Shown: positions 1 through 12,233, numbered from the stretch's first letter. The stretch is 64,000 nt of DNA from Siphonodentalium dalli (GCA_032622095.1 CP136069.1:100408278-100472277); one strand, 5' to 3'. Notes: generated by a model from the letters alone, not told the origin. A program made the numbers and translations.

Positions 1-403
1 GAAATACGAACTGGAGCGTCCACGTGGTGGTGTTAAAATGCATTTTTCTCAGTATTTAATTGTTTGAGACACCAAAGCCAACAACAATCGCATGGCGGAG
101 ATGTTTGTTATAGCAATTGATACGGGACATTCAGATTATTTCATTTTCATACACAAAATATCATGTTATTAAGAATTTTCTCGTTACACAATCAGGTTTT
201 GAAGTGATAAATCAGCTGCTTTTGCGTGGTATGGAAATGTGTTCGAATAAATGCGATATGTAAATCACAGTTGAAGCATGTTGGTCAATTGTGGTCGACG
301 TTCCATAGAATAATGTCGTTTATAGATATAATACGTACCATATTGAATACTTCAGTTTCCTTTTTCACAAAATAATCACAGACGCACCGTCGCATTGTAA
401 ACT

Positions 404-466
404 GCGCACTGGAGCTTTTATCACAAGCGAACTGCTTCCCATGGAGCAGCTTACCCCCAGTGATTT
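404..466 (-). repeat. 63-bp fragment shared with the gag-like region near 50.2 kb
   Basis: These 63 bases match 50177-50239 with only a few substitutions. The minus-strand translation of both contains ITGGKLL and DKSSSA. The other copy lies in a DIRS-like gag relic, so this is probably a scrap of the same retroelement. Nothing else in bases 1-650 looks like a gene. Confidence 0.5.
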
Positions 467-649
467 TTATAAACATTTCCTGGAGATCTGCTAGAGGTCA
501 TTAATTCCAAATTACAACATCAATCTATCATATGTATTGTTAAAATCTTTCAACAGGACATTTAACTCTCCCACACCCACCACTTCACCAGAACATATTT
601 GGCAAACTTGAAAAGTGTTCTTTGAAAGAACCACCAGCTCTATTTAGTT

Positions 650-1201
650 CACATTTAATATTGAGGCTCCTTTGGTGATGTGTGATTCAGATTTGTTTAA
701 TCAGGGTCACCAGGTCATGTAGGTGCAAGGCCAGCTAAATTACTCTTTCTCTCCATAATAATTCATGATACGTCTTCTATGCAAGAATGAAATGGCCTAT
801 TTTGCTTATATTTGGTATGAAATTACCTTGGGTGACAGATTTGTGAAAATGGCATCACAAAGTCGAATAAGGGCATTGCCAGAGACATAACTATTGAAAT
901 CACAACATAGTAATTCTTAAAATATGTATGGAAGAGCCAAGAACTAGTTGGCTTATTTAGCATGGAATGTTCTTGTTTGACTGCAATACAGATATTTTTA
1001 ATGGGGTAACCTGGAAAAATTGGGGCCAAGCGAAGGACAGTTTCCTTCTTAATATGCTTCCTTCACAAGGACATCAGGTCTATTTTATAAAAAGGCGCTT
1101 GTGAGATTGGAAATTTCCAACAATTGGGAAAGTTTGAGATGTCAATTGTGTAATTCCAACCTAAGACTTGGGAGTCTGGCGCCCAGTCGGGAGGGGACTT
1201 G

Positions 1202-1242
<41 letters not shown>

Positions 1243-1390
1243 GATCATTAGTGTACAGTTGGTAATTTGGCCACATATCCTGTTTAGATCTACTTCTTTT
1301 AAAGTGATTATGAAAAGTTCTGACTGTTGTGGTCTCCAGAGTCCCAGTCTTATCAGTCTTTGCAGTCTGGTGAGCGACTCTTGTATTCCT
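650..1390 (+). repeat. Dispersed repeat family R4, copy 1
   Basis: Phrases such as TCAGATTTGTT, TATATTTGGTAT, TTATAAAAAGG and CCCAGTCTTATCAGTCTTT recur in the same order near 4.67-5.16 kb and 22.03-23.45 kb. The end carries the common string CAGTCTGGTGAGCGAC. The boundaries are approximate. A long G run sits inside it. No coding content was seen. Confidence 0.6.
1204..1241 (+). repeat. Homopolymer run of 38 G
   Basis: An uninterrupted run of G. On the minus strand it makes a false polyproline ORF. The true length is uncertain because such runs are poorly resolved by sequencing. It could form G-quadruplex or triplex DNA. Confidence 0.9.
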
Positions 1391-1844
1391 ACATTTTTAG
1401 GTCAATGTTTTTGAATCTTGGCACTGATATTTAGTACCATGGGAACCTACAGGCGCACCTGCGATTATGACGTCTGTCCGACTTTTTTGTGTGTTGTGGA
1501 GTTATTCCCCTTTTTCAACTTTTTTCCGCCAAGGAAAGCCCTCAATGAACTATATGGATTATATCTCCGGCCTTGTGTCATCAGGAGGGTTAAAATTTAT
1601 TGCCTACTCCCGGTCAATCAGCGCTCGGATTAGCCACGAGCGAATGCACCCAGTGTAGCTCCCGCGTTCCAACAATCTATCTGGTCAGTTTTATTTTCCT
1701 CCTGCGTCGACCAGAACGTGGTTACTAAAGGGAGTATTTTTCTGAATTGCGAGTTTATCAACTCAATATTTATTGTTAAAGCGCTACAATGAGAATTTTT
1801 CCGAGTTACCCCCCTGCATAGCTTTTTATCCCCTGCCAAATTAA
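1391..1844. other. Stretch with no recognised feature
   Basis: Short overlapping ORFs exist on both strands, but none has a recognisable motif or flanking splice signals. I see nothing specific here. Confidence 0.5.
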
Positions 1845-2740
1845 AAATTTGCGGGGGATATAGTAATGGGTTTCGTCCGTCCCGAATTTGTAAGCGTCAT
1901 AACTTGAACAAATTTAAATGGTTTTCAAAGATTTGTGGTATATGAGTTCACCTGACCATTACCTAGAATGAGTTCGCAAGCCAGGTCTGGCCAGATATTT
2001 TTACCGGAGTTATTGGACTTTGTTTATTATTTTTGTCGAATTTACCAAATAGCAAATAGACGACGTCACAGGGCTCAATTCCACAAATCTCAACAGATTT
2101 AAAAGATATTTGGTATATGAGTTCACCTGACCATTACCTAGAATGAGTTCGCAAGCCAGATCTGGCCAGATATTTTTACCGGAGTTATTGGACTTTGTTT
2201 ATTATTATTGTCGAATTTACCAAATTGCAAATAGACGACGTCACAGGGCTCATTTCCACAAATGTCAACGGATTTCAAAGATTTTTGGAATATGAGTTCA
2301 CTTGACCAGTATCTAGAATGAGTTCGCAAACCAGGTCCGGCCGGATGTTTTCAGCAGAGTTATTGGACTTTGTTTATTTTTTTGCGTGCAAATGGACGAC
2401 GTCACAGGGCTCATTTCCACAAATCTCAACGGATTTTTGGTATATGAGTTCACATGACTAGTATCTAGAACGAGTTCGCAAACCAGGTCCGCCCGGATAT
2501 TTTCAGCAGAGTTATTGGATTGACGTCATATGGCTAATTTCCACAAATGTCAGTCCTAAAATGAGTTTGCAAGCCAGGCTTTTTGACAAAATCCCACCTC
2601 TTGTTGAGAATGCACTTCCCCAACTGCACATTTCGGCAGAGAATGCAAACATTATTGACGATGCACTTCCCCAATTGCACATTTCGACGGGGGATACCGC
2701 CTTCTGCGACTGCTTGTTTATTATAATAAGGTTGGCGATT
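1845..2740 (+). repeat. Tandem-core repeat array, about 175-bp units
   Basis: The phrase GAGTTCACCTGACCA recurs, with variants, near 1944, 2119, 2294 and 2446, giving periods of about 175, 175 and 152 bp. Each unit also has ACCGGAGTTATTGGACTT or a variant, and GACGACGTCACAGGGCTCA. The block opens with GCGGGGGATA and closes near a second GGGGGATA, and GCACTTCCCCAA is duplicated near the end. The organisation (unique 5' end, tandem core, short 3' end) resembles the Helentron-like repeats elsewhere in the window. Confidence 0.65.
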
Positions 2741-2744
2741 ATTG

Positions 2745-3940
2745 CAATACGATAGAGGAACTTTCGTACTCAGATTCATACATTTTTGTACCTCGCTTGC
2801 CTGTCCGAAGTTTGACGTGGAAAATGGCTAATTTGAATTTATTTGTCGTTCTAGATATGTTTATTGTGCCATTAATTTTATCATTCCTTTTCATGAAAAC
2901 AAATTAAAACAAGTCGAAGATGTTATGATAATGTTTAAACATTCTTATGCATGAAATTGGGGATAAATTGTTCCCAGAGTTAGAGTACGTTATTCTACTT
3001 GTGATTCCACAGCCCGTATTCGCCACCTTGCACATTATCGAAACCACTGCGCATGTGGAACATCCCGTGTGGAATTTCCGATTTTTTTATGTGTTGTTTT
3101 TTCATCTGTCATATCTGCTTGTTTCGTACATTATTCGCAGAAAATGTGTATCTCATTCTTTCGTGTACACAACGGATTAGATATCGACTGTTTTAACCCG
3201 TTTGGATGTTAGAAATACAACTTAATTATCAGAAAATATCATGTGATGTGACGGGACCAATCCGAATATCCCACACTGGACTGGTCACAGACTTGACACT
3301 GTGAGTCACTGAGTGTGGCAGATCAGGCTACGCAGTATTCAACTGTTATTATCATGGACATTGACTCGAATAAGTGAATAGCACTGATTGACAATGGAAG
3401 AATGCAAACAATGTAATGATTATTGCAAAATATGATGATTATAGTTCTATTCTGGACTCCTCAGCCCTTCAACGCTGAAATGCAGTCAACGCTGATGCCG
3501 TAAAAGGTCATTGAATGTTGATTCATATTCTGAATAGTACATTAGACTGATTAGAAGTACAGTAGCTACATGTATGTGAACTTGTGAAGGGTAGTACATG
3601 ATATGGAGAATCAGAATGGCAATGGCACCACTCACCAGTGTCAGTGAGTCGAGTGAGGATGTTACCAAACATGCAGACATGGACAACGCTGTGAAATGGA
3701 TTAATTATAATTCATCAGACTCCGGGATCATGATCATAAGTTACCGGTACATAACATTCCACCTTTGATCATTAGACCAAGACTAAACCAGACTTGGATC
3801 ATGACTATAAATGGACAAAGACAGTTACATGTTACACATGTAGCTGCACATGCTTTTGATTCATTAAAATTATTTTGTGAAAATCATGAACTTATGTTAT
3901 CAAAATCAATGACTAGCAGTAACACCGAAGTCACTTACTG
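2745..3940. other. Stretch with no recognised feature
   Basis: AT-rich sequence with short ORFs that show no family motif. Nothing supportable was seen. Confidence 0.5.
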
Positions 3941-4098
3941 GTACCACGGTTACTGGACATCAAGTCCCAAAAATATTTTTTTATCGAGTTTATAAATCGG
4001 TATCCTTATAAAGAACGCCTTCTTTATAACGATACCGATTTATAAACTCAATAAAAACCTTATTTTTGGGACTTTATGTCCAGTAACTGTGCTGGTAC
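3941..4098. repeat. Long hairpin, foldback MITE-like
   Basis: Two arms of about 75 bases are near-perfect inverted copies around the tetraloop CGCC (…AAAGAA CGCC TTCTTT…). The outer ends are GTACCA and TGGTAC. The arms share GTTACTGGACAT, AAGTCCCAAAAATA and GAGTTTATAAATCGGTATC. As DNA it looks like a foldback MITE; as RNA it would fold into one long stem. No ORF. Confidence 0.85.
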
Positions 4099-4669
4099 AT
4101 TGTTTATGCCAAACAACAGGTCTGACACAACTTGAATTCCATTGTTTTAATTATACAGGAACATGTACCGTATATATTCAACTATTATGAAGTGCATATG
4201 CTAGAATGCTATCTCTTACAATGAAAATGATACAGGTCAGTAAGGCTAGTCTGCTCTGTTGATAACTATCCACATGTCAAATCTGACAGTGTAGTATCAA
4301 CAAGCACACAGCTCTCTCTAGCCAGACCAGAGAGGTTTTGTTTTGGTAATTAATTTTGAAATTGAATGTCAAATGTATTCCCCCAGAGCCTTCAGTCTCT
4401 ACTCATATTACTGGTATAGGAAATTGTTCAAATGGTGGGTCTGTCGAAATAGGTCATTTATACAGTTTTATACACTTCCTTATAGTGAATTAATTTCTAC
4501 CCTATGAATAGTTCTGTAGTCTGTGTGTACCACCTTTTGTTTATTGAGACTGTTTCTAATAGAGACAGCTTTATAAGTTTAACAATCAGCCACTCACTCC
4601 AAAAACTTTAACCCCCTCCATAATACAAATTATTTGAGTTGTTGAGTTCAAGTTTGGTACGGATTATAG
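4099..4669. other. Stretch with no recognised feature
   Basis: AT-rich sequence without splice-flanked ORFs or clear repeat structure. Confidence 0.5.
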
Positions 4670-5199
4670 TTTTAAGCTCACTTGAGGCAAAGTCTCCGGT
4701 GGAGCTACCGGGTATAGTCATCACTCCTCATCTATCCATCCATCAAAATTGTTTAAACATCTTCTCCAGACAGAATGGGTTCATATTTGGTGTGGATGTT
4801 CCCTAGGTGACTCATATTCAGATTTGTTAAAATAAGATCACCCTCCATAGTAATTCTTAAAACAACTTCTTCTCAAGAACCATTGGGCCTATTAAGCTTA
4901 TATTTGGTATAGAGGGTCCTTGGTTTACTGGGGTTCAGATTTGTTAAAATTGGGTCACTGGGGCAAAAATATATTTTAGATTAAATTTTTTAGAATTAAC
5001 TCCTTGCTCAATTTAAAATTATTAAAAAAATATTTTAATTAAAATTTTGAAAATTTTATTACGTTATAACAATGTACTGACTATTGTAGTCTTCAGAGTC
5101 CCAGTCTTCTCCATCTTTACAGTCTGGTGAGCGACCCCACAGTCATTGACTGTCTTGTTTGATTTGGCCAAGTGCTGCACTACATGGGTTTATATAGGT
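4670..5199 (+). repeat. Repeat family R4, copy 2
   Basis: It opens with AGCTCACTTGAGGCAAAGTC, related to AGCTCACCTGAGACGAAGCT near 22.55 kb, and ends with CAGTCTGGTGAGCGACCCC as in the other copies. The nested hAT-type elements begin directly after it; the interrupted sequence resumes at about 8031. Confidence 0.6.
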
Positions 5200-5207
5200 A
5201 TGCCCAC

Positions 5208-6173
5208 TAGGGCCCTGCAAATCGGGTGTTTTCATTTTGAATCGAATCTCGAATCGAATCAGGCAAACCATTCAAAATCGAAGCGAATCTCGAATCGAAT
5301 CATTGTTACTGAGCCAAGTGAGTTCAAATACATAGAACGTTGAAGAAACACCAAAAATTGACTAGCGAAAACCGTCTGGTGATCGTCGATGTAGTGCAGT
5401 ATGCGTAGATTATGTGCTTATCCACACACCTCTATGCATTTTCTGTGCCTTAGCTATCGTTGAATACATATAAGAGCATACATGCATAAGAGAATCAATG
5501 TCGACATAAATATGGACAAGCCTACCATGTGATGCCTGTTTCATTTTGTTGAATAGTGCATTATTTTTCGCTTCGCTTGTGATGATTGTGTTGCCTGTCG
5601 CTTGAACTGACAGACTTACCGGACAATGTTTACAAAATACTCAGGACTTAGATTCCGACTCGCATTTGCGCAAATCAAACAAAGATCTATAATTTGGCAT
5701 ACATGTGTATAATGGAATTCCCATGATTCCTGTAACTGCACTAGCACACAGCATTGTATGGCAATTTTGTCATTCTTACAGATTGGGTCAATTAGTTATA
5801 GATTAGTCGGACCTCTCAATTCACATTTTTTGGCTTCGGCAATAAGCTGCAGCAACCAATGCCAGTTTGCTTCAGCAAATGACTTCAGCATTGCTGATTG
5901 CCGTAGCCAATTATGAGGGCTGGATAATTTGGCGATAACATTACATGTCCTGCAAATGGACATAACGCTACGTATGTACGTTTAAGTAGTTTACTACATT
6001 ATTATAGTGAATTTTCTTTCCTGGTAAGAGCATTGTTGTCTGTAGAAAGCACGGAATGCACCTGTCACCAAAGATAAGACAAAATCCGAATAATGGTAGC
6101 CGATTTCGAATCGAATTGAATCAGGCGAACGATTTCAAATTCGCATCAAATCAATTTGATTTGCAGGGCCCTA
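5208..6173. mobile_element. Nonautonomous hAT-type element (hAT-1)
   Basis: Terminal inverted repeats start TAGGGCCCTGCAAATC and end GATTTGCAGGGCCCTA. The inner flanks carry repeated TCGAATCGAATC-type motifs. The 8-bp target duplication ATGCCCAC lies at 5200-5207 on the left. On the right its copy is split by the next insertion: ATG directly after the element, and the full ATGCCCAC again at 8023-8030. Eight-bp duplications and these termini are typical of hAT transposons. No transposase ORF was seen. Confidence 0.85.
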
Positions 6174-6176
6174 ATG

Positions 6177-8017
6177 CAGGGACCAGCCAGGGGTCAAATT
6201 TTAGGGAGAAGTGACTTCTCCCTCTGGAGATTTTAGGGAGAAGTCAGGGGAAAATAGGGAGAAGTGGGGAGACTCAATTATCAATTATATTACCGGATTG
6301 TTTTCTTTTTTGGGGGTTAAAACCACAGTCCTAGGAATCACTGTCCATGTAATATTAAATTTGATTAAAATATAACAAATAGAACTAGATATATTACCTC
6401 TACTATACAGATATAAGTACAGTTAGGCAACATCAGATTTTGTTATTATGTAAACTATCGTCTCATTGGCGAAGACCAACCCCTGTGCTCTATCACTAAA
6501 ACGAACAATTCTATTTTTCGTTTGAAAAAAATGCATTTATCTCCCCACATTTGACATGCGACAATTAAGTTAATTGTGGTTAATGTGTTCGTCAGGTTAT
6601 ATCAACTGTACCTTGTCTGAGTTGTACATAAATCGTAATTTTCCATCCAATATTCACATTGAATAACTGTCGCCTATTATCAAGTGACGTAATTCTGCAA
6701 AATTGTTTAAAACAGGAAGTTATAAATCCAGTTCCCTATTACACATTACTTTTGCAGCCAAACCCAGCACGAGTTATCTCCCATTGCCACTCTTGAGATG
6801 CGGAGTTAACTGGGAGCTTGGAATATAAAATTTGCTTTCACATCTCAAGGTATCAACCACCCCCAGGCCCCTACTTGAAAATATATAGATATATTAGTTT
6901 GAGATGGTCATTTCTACATTTCTCTAGTAATGAGAATGAGTTAAAATATGTACTTAGTAGTGTACAGCAGAGCCAGTTTTAACACACCCGACGTCTGTTT
7001 ACTCACATCCGTAATCCCTTTTATTCGGATTATCACCGGTTGGCTATACGCGAACGAACTATTTACAGATTGGGTGGTTTTCTCAGAAATGATTAGGAAT
7101 CCCCGAGAGTTAGACTTGAATGAATATTCGAGGAACTAAAAGACATTTTCTGGTAAGTGGGGTAAAGATAGAAACAATCTGAATACACCAGCGTTTCAAG
7201 AAAAAAATACGGAATATTGATATAAACTCAGAAAGCGGGAATGTTTGTGTGGCATAAAAATTTGTACTCTTGTAATTTCGTTCAAATCATCTACCAATGA
7301 AAATGCAGAACACAAAATTTTTACTTGCCAAACTGGTTAATATATTAATATAATAACTAACTATAATATATTGATTTAATATTATTTAATAATATTTTAT
7401 TCAACTAACAGTGATTCCTAGGGACTGTGGTTAAAACTAGGCTGTTTTGTCAATGAATTTGAATGAATAATAATTATTAATAACAAACATATATTGATAA
7501 TCAAAAAGTTATCCTCTTAATATGTGAATGTACTTAGTAAATAATTTGTAATAGTAAACACAAAATTATTGATTATAGCAAAATAAGTATTGATCCTATA
7601 TTATGATCATTTACACCACCAAATAAACTCTCAGCTTAATCCACCAGCAATACAACAGGCTTCAGTAGGTGTGACATATACTGACTTGTGTGTTTAATTT
7701 CATAACAATCTACCTTGGAGTGTCCATGGTACACAGGTGTGATAACTAGGGCCCCACTATGGCCACTAATTGATTGAATAGCAGGTGTCAATACACTAAT
7801 TAAGACAAAACCAAGTTGGACAATATATTCATCATATGGCATTCTAAGTGCCAAATGTATACTCCTATGTTATGGTCCTATATTATACTATAACTATTAT
7901 TATATATTTTTTTTTTTTTACAAGGAGTCTTCAACTTCGCCCTGGAGCCTTAGTAGGGCGAAATTGGCGGCTCTAGGGCGACTATTTCGCCTATGTCGCC
8001 CCCTCGGCTGGTCCCTG
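6177..8017. mobile_element. Nonautonomous hAT-type element (hAT-2), inserted at the edge of hAT-1
   Basis: The termini are CAGGGACCAGCC and GGCTGGTCCCTG. The 8-bp target duplication CCCTAATG lies at 6169-6176 and 8018-8025. The target comprised the last five bases of hAT-1 plus the first three of its duplication, so this element is younger. The interior is AT-rich, with a T run near 7908-7919 and only short ORFs. Subterminal stretches include GGGAGAAGTGACTTCTCCC on the left and CGCCCT-rich sequence on the right. Confidence 0.85.
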
Positions 8018-8100
8018 CCCTAATGCCCACACTAGGCGGTATGGGCCAGGCGACAACCTAGCTCTTGTTGTTTTTGGCTTTAATACAAAAGTAGCAATTT

Positions 8101-9517
8101 CAGTTTTTTTAGCTCAACTTTGAGCCATGGGTTGGCATCAACAATTTCTGTTAGCACACCCTACAGGTCATATCTATCATCCGATCATCCGCAAACTTCA
8201 CATGGCCGCCAACAGCTATCTTGGATTTCAAATTTGAATCCATCAGCACACTCTGCAGCCCGCATTTATTGGAGAATTATTTTGAAAATTGATACGCATG
8301 TTTAGGATCACCTCTAGATGGGAGCTATCAAATTTTTTTTTTGTCACTAAACTTCATATGGATCTTCAGGTGACCACCAGATGGGAGCTCACATTTTTTG
8401 TTCAAATTACGTTAAAAATCTTAGATTTCACATTTAAATCCATCAGCACACCATGCAGCCGACATTTATTAGAAAAATATGTTTTGAAAATTTTACAGAC
8501 ATGATGTTCAGGATCACTTCTAGATGTGAGCTATCGATTTTTAATGATTTTGTTGCTGGCATTTAATGCCACCTTGCATTTTACTCTTTGAATCGTTAAA
8601 TAGTTTGGCCTACAACCAACATTTTTAATCCAATCGATCCCAAACTTTACATGGCTCTTCGGGTTGACCTCTGGTATTACTTGAACATTTTAAACTTTCC
8701 GCATTCCTTACCGCTCCAGTAACTGTAATGTATGACAGTGTCCTTTCTCCAAGTTGAGCTACAGTATTTTTAGCTCAAGTTTACTTTGTAAAGTTTGAGC
8801 TATTGCCATGGCTTGGTATCTGTCGTTCGTGTGTGTGTGTCTGTGCGTCTGTCAACAATTTCCTTTAGCACGGGCTACAGGTTGTACCTTTGGTCAGATC
8901 ATTATGACATAGACATGTAGATGGGAACTAGTCATTTTGGGGTCATTCGGCAAAAAAACATGCCCGCCAGCAGCCATCTTGGATTTCAAAATTCAATCCA
9001 TTAACACGGGCTACAGGCCGTATAGTTTGTCTGATCATTATGAAATTTGTCACGGATGTTAATATTCACATGTAGATGGGAACGAGTAATTTTGGGGTCA
9101 TTCGGCCAAAAAACATGGCCGCCAGCACCCATTTTGGATTTTACTCTTTGCATGACTAAATCCTTTGGCACGGGCTAGTTGGATCGTCATGACATTTGTC
9201 ATGGATGTTAACAATGACATGTAGATGGGAACGAGTAATTTTGGGGTCATTCGGCCAAAAAACATGGCCGCCATCAGCCATCTTGGATTTTATTCTTTGA
9301 ATGACTATATTCTTTGGCACGGGCTACAGGTCGTACCTTTGGTCGGATCATCACGAAATTTGTCATATATGTTAACAATGACATGTAGATGGGTACGAGT
9401 CATTTTGGGGTCATTCAGCAAAAAAACATGGCCGCCATCAGCCATCTTGGATTTTACTCTTCGCAAGACTAAATCCTTTGGCACAGGCTACAGGTCGTAC
9501 CTTTGGACGGATCATTA
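8101..9517 (+). repeat. Repeat family R2: tandem units of about 170-180 bp
   Basis: The unit contains GGCACGGGCTACAGGTCGTA, GATCATCATGAAATTTGTCA, GACATGTAGATGGGAACGAG, TTTTGGGGTCATTCGGC and GCCATCTTGGATTTTACTC. Several units run head to tail. Earlier divergent units begin near 8101 with AGCTCAACTTTGAGCCATGG. The array is interrupted at 9517 by the composite element and resumes at 11676. Further copies lie at 19.7-20.1 kb (minus), 35.7-35.8 kb and 37.5-38.37 kb. Confidence 0.85.
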
Positions 9518-10167
9518 GGTGACACTCCACAGTTTCTGCAGGGATTGGTGCAAAAATAAAGGGGGGGCATCAATTCAATGAAAAATAACTGAAATGTGAT
9601 CCCACAACACGTATACAATGTATATATACCTGGGTTGAGCACATACTAGGCTTAAAGATTTTGGTACAGAATTGTCATTTTAATGGGGGTAGCAAGAGTT
9701 ATGCCCCTTGATTGTGTGCCTGAAAAATGAAATTTTGATGCAAAAATGGCCAAAATAAGCGATTTTCAGGCCCGTGAGACACAAAAACCAGAAAATCTAT
9801 GGTATAGCCGCCTATGTTGTCTGGAAGAACACTGTTTCCTCACAATAATATCAAAAAATTTCAAACTTCTCACCACTATAATTTTTTTTTTAATATTTTT
9901 CATGCAGATGACAAATTTTAGGTGCTAAAAAGTCACGCTGGTGTCTGGAGCCACTGTTTCGCAGAAATTGCTACTACTTCATACTGGTGGGGTCAAAGTC
10001 ACCTGAAACAATATTTTTCAAAACTCAAAGATATCCTCTAAAAATCCACAAATTCATAACTAACCTTCTCTCAATAAACATACCACACCCATGGTGACAG
10101 AAAACACTGGTACTCTATTCTAAGAAATTTACCCCTACTGATCATTTCGAAACTGTGGAGTGTAACC
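9518..10167 (+). repeat. Left 650-bp unit of the composite element
   Basis: Complete unit with inverted ends GGTGACACTCCACAGTTTC and GAAACTGTGGAGTGTAACC, followed by TTA. It is nearly identical to 11023-11675 throughout (for example GGGTTGAGCACATACTAGGC and CCTATGTTGTCTGGAAGAAC in both). No coding content. Confidence 0.85.
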
Positions 10168-10727
10168 TTAAGGGAAATGCAATTTTATTAATCTTTAATA
10201 GGGACCACACCTCCATATTCTCTGCATTATACCGCTTAAAATGATATATTACGCCCCATGCGTTATTGCAATCACAGGCAGCAAGATTGGGTGGGGATTT
10301 ACATACACCCCCATGATTTCACCCCTTTTGGGTCTTTCAGAACCCAATGACGTTATGCTTGACGTAGTGACAAAATGGATATATTCAACCATCATCTATG
10401 GCTTGAAAAAGGTCTGAAATGCTAAAATGTTGTATAAAATATATTATGAGATGCATATTTTCCTCAGATATCAAAATAAAACATAATATTTCATACAACA
10501 ACTATCTTTAATACTGTCCCAAAACTATGGGTTAAAAAATTCCAAGTCTTATTTACCATTATTAAAGGGAAAGCTTTACAAGGTTATGACATCACATGAA
10601 CAATATGTTGTCAAGTGAAATATGACCGAGGAAACCTGAATTATTATATTTCACACTTGTGAATAAGAAAGACTGAATATCTAATCTTGTTGTATACTGT
10701 GTAATGTCACAATATCAGCCTTTTCAG

Positions 10728-10809
10728 CTAAGATTCAAGGAGCATATGATGTCATGAAGAAGTACCCATCATCTGAAAAATCACCAATAACCATATACAT
10801 GAACCACCA
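10728..10809 (+). other. Exon-like fragment inside the composite element core
   Basis: After the acceptor-like TTTTCAG the frame starting at 10730 is open and reads KIQGAYDVMKKYPSSEKSP before running into a C homopolymer. The composition looks coding but it cannot be extended and has no donor. It may be a remnant of the element's original gene. Not recognised. Confidence 0.25.
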
Positions 10810-10833
10810 CCCCCCCCCCCCCCCCCCCCCCCC
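10810..10833 (+). repeat. Homopolymer run of 24 C
   Basis: An uninterrupted C run in the core of the composite element. The true length is uncertain. Confidence 0.9.
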
Positions 10834-11022
10834 ACTGCTCCAAGACTCCATATCCCCACCAATTATATGACTAAAGACAACCTGCATTGGAATATCCATA
10901 GAAGAATGGTGTATCTACCATAAAATGTTCCTTCTAACTGAACAGATTTGCTAAAAAATGATTTTCAGTAACAATATTTGTCAAGTTGACAGATGAAAAT
11001 GGTGCTATTTGCTGGTCTTGAA

Positions 11023-11675
11023 GGTGACACTCCACAGTTTCTGCAGGGATTGGTGCAAAAATAAGGGGGGGGGGGCATCAATTCAATGAAAAATAACTGA
11101 AATGTGATCCCACAACACGTATACAATGTATATATACCTGGGTTGAGCACATACTAGGCTTAAAGATTTTGGTACAGAATTGTCATTTTAATGGGGGGTA
11201 GCAAGAGTTATGCCCCTTGATTGTGTGCCTGAAAAATGAAATTTTGATGCAAAAATGGCCAAAATAAGCGATTTTCAGGCCCGTGGGACACAAAAACCAG
11301 AAAATCTATGGTGTAGCCGCCTATGTTGTCTGGAAGAACACTGTTTCCTCACAATAATATCAAAAAATTTCAAACTTCTCACCACTATAATTTTTTTTTA
11401 AATATTTTTCATGCAGATGACAAATTTTAGGTGCTAAAAAGTCAAGCTGGTGTCTGGAGCCACTGTTTCGCAGAAATTGCTACTACTTCATACTGGTGGG
11501 GTCAAGGTCACCTGAAACAATATTTTTCAAAACTCAAAGACATCCTTTAAAAATCCAGAAATTCATAACTAACCTTCTCTCAATAAACATACCACACCCA
11601 TGGTGACAGAAAACACTGGTACTCTATTCTAAGAAATTTACCCCTACTGATCATTCGAAACTGTGGAGTGTCACC
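11023..11675 (+). repeat. Right 650-bp unit of the composite element
   Basis: Second copy of the unit at 9518-10167, with a G run at 11065-11075 and a perfect 19-bp inverted end pair. Its left flank is GAA rather than TTA, so it shows no target duplication of its own. This supports movement of the whole block as a unit. Confidence 0.85.
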
Positions 11676-12190
11676 TTATGAAATTTGTCATGGCTGTTGA
11701 CATTGACATGTAGATGGGAAATAGTCATTTTGGGGTCATCCAGCAAAATAACATGGCTGCCAGTGGCCATCTTGGATTTCAAATTTCAATCCATTAGCAC
11801 AGGTTACAGGCCGAAGTGTTCGTCTGATCATCATGAAATTTCTAGTGGAAGTTAATATTGACATATAGATGGGAACGAGTCATATGGGAACGAGTCATTT
11901 TGTGGGCATTCAGCCATAAAACATTGCCGCTGGCAGCCATCTTGGATTTTACTCTTTGGCTACAGGCCATTTCCATCATCCGATGATTACCAAACTTCAT
12001 ATTAATCTTGATATTGATCTACTAGATGGAAGCTATCAAATGTTTTTGAATTTCATTGGAAAACATAGCCACCAGCTACCATCTTGGATAATCTAGTATT
12101 ACTTAGACATGTCAACTTTCGGCATTCCTAATCCTTCCATTGACTGTAACACATGAAATTATTCCCTTTCCAAGTTGAGCTAGTGTCATT
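11676..12190 (+). repeat. Repeat family R2, continuation after the composite element
   Basis: It resumes with TTATGAAATTTGTCATGG and ends with GACTGTAACACATGAAATTATT…CCAAGTTGAGCTAGTGTCATTGACACTTTCATT, the same terminal motif as at 38.3 kb. It ends only about 40 bases before host exon A. Confidence 0.75.
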
Positions 12191-12233
12191 GACACTTTCA
12201 TTCTCATATAATAAGGACTTTCCTTTTCCGCAG

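Larger units (their letters stand above)
9518..11675. mobile_element. Composite element of two 650-bp TIR units flanking an 860-bp core
   Basis: It begins GGTGACACTCCACAGTTTC and ends GAAACTGTGGAGTGTCACC. It interrupts the R2 repeat: R2 reads into TTA at 9515-9517 and resumes at TTA 11676-11678, continuing as TGAAATTTGTCATGG. So the whole 2158-bp block behaves as one insertion with a TTA duplication. A 3-bp TTA target is typical of PIF/Harbinger-type elements; that assignment is an inference. The two outer units are direct repeats at high identity. Confidence 0.75.

Noticed and set aside
1063-1248. Polyproline and polyglycine ORFs at the G run
   Set aside because: Produced only by the homopolymer.
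8101-12190. Regularly spaced repeats considered as a CRISPR-like array
   Set aside because: Units of about 170-180 bp diverge along their full length, with no unique spacers, and the window is eukaryotic.
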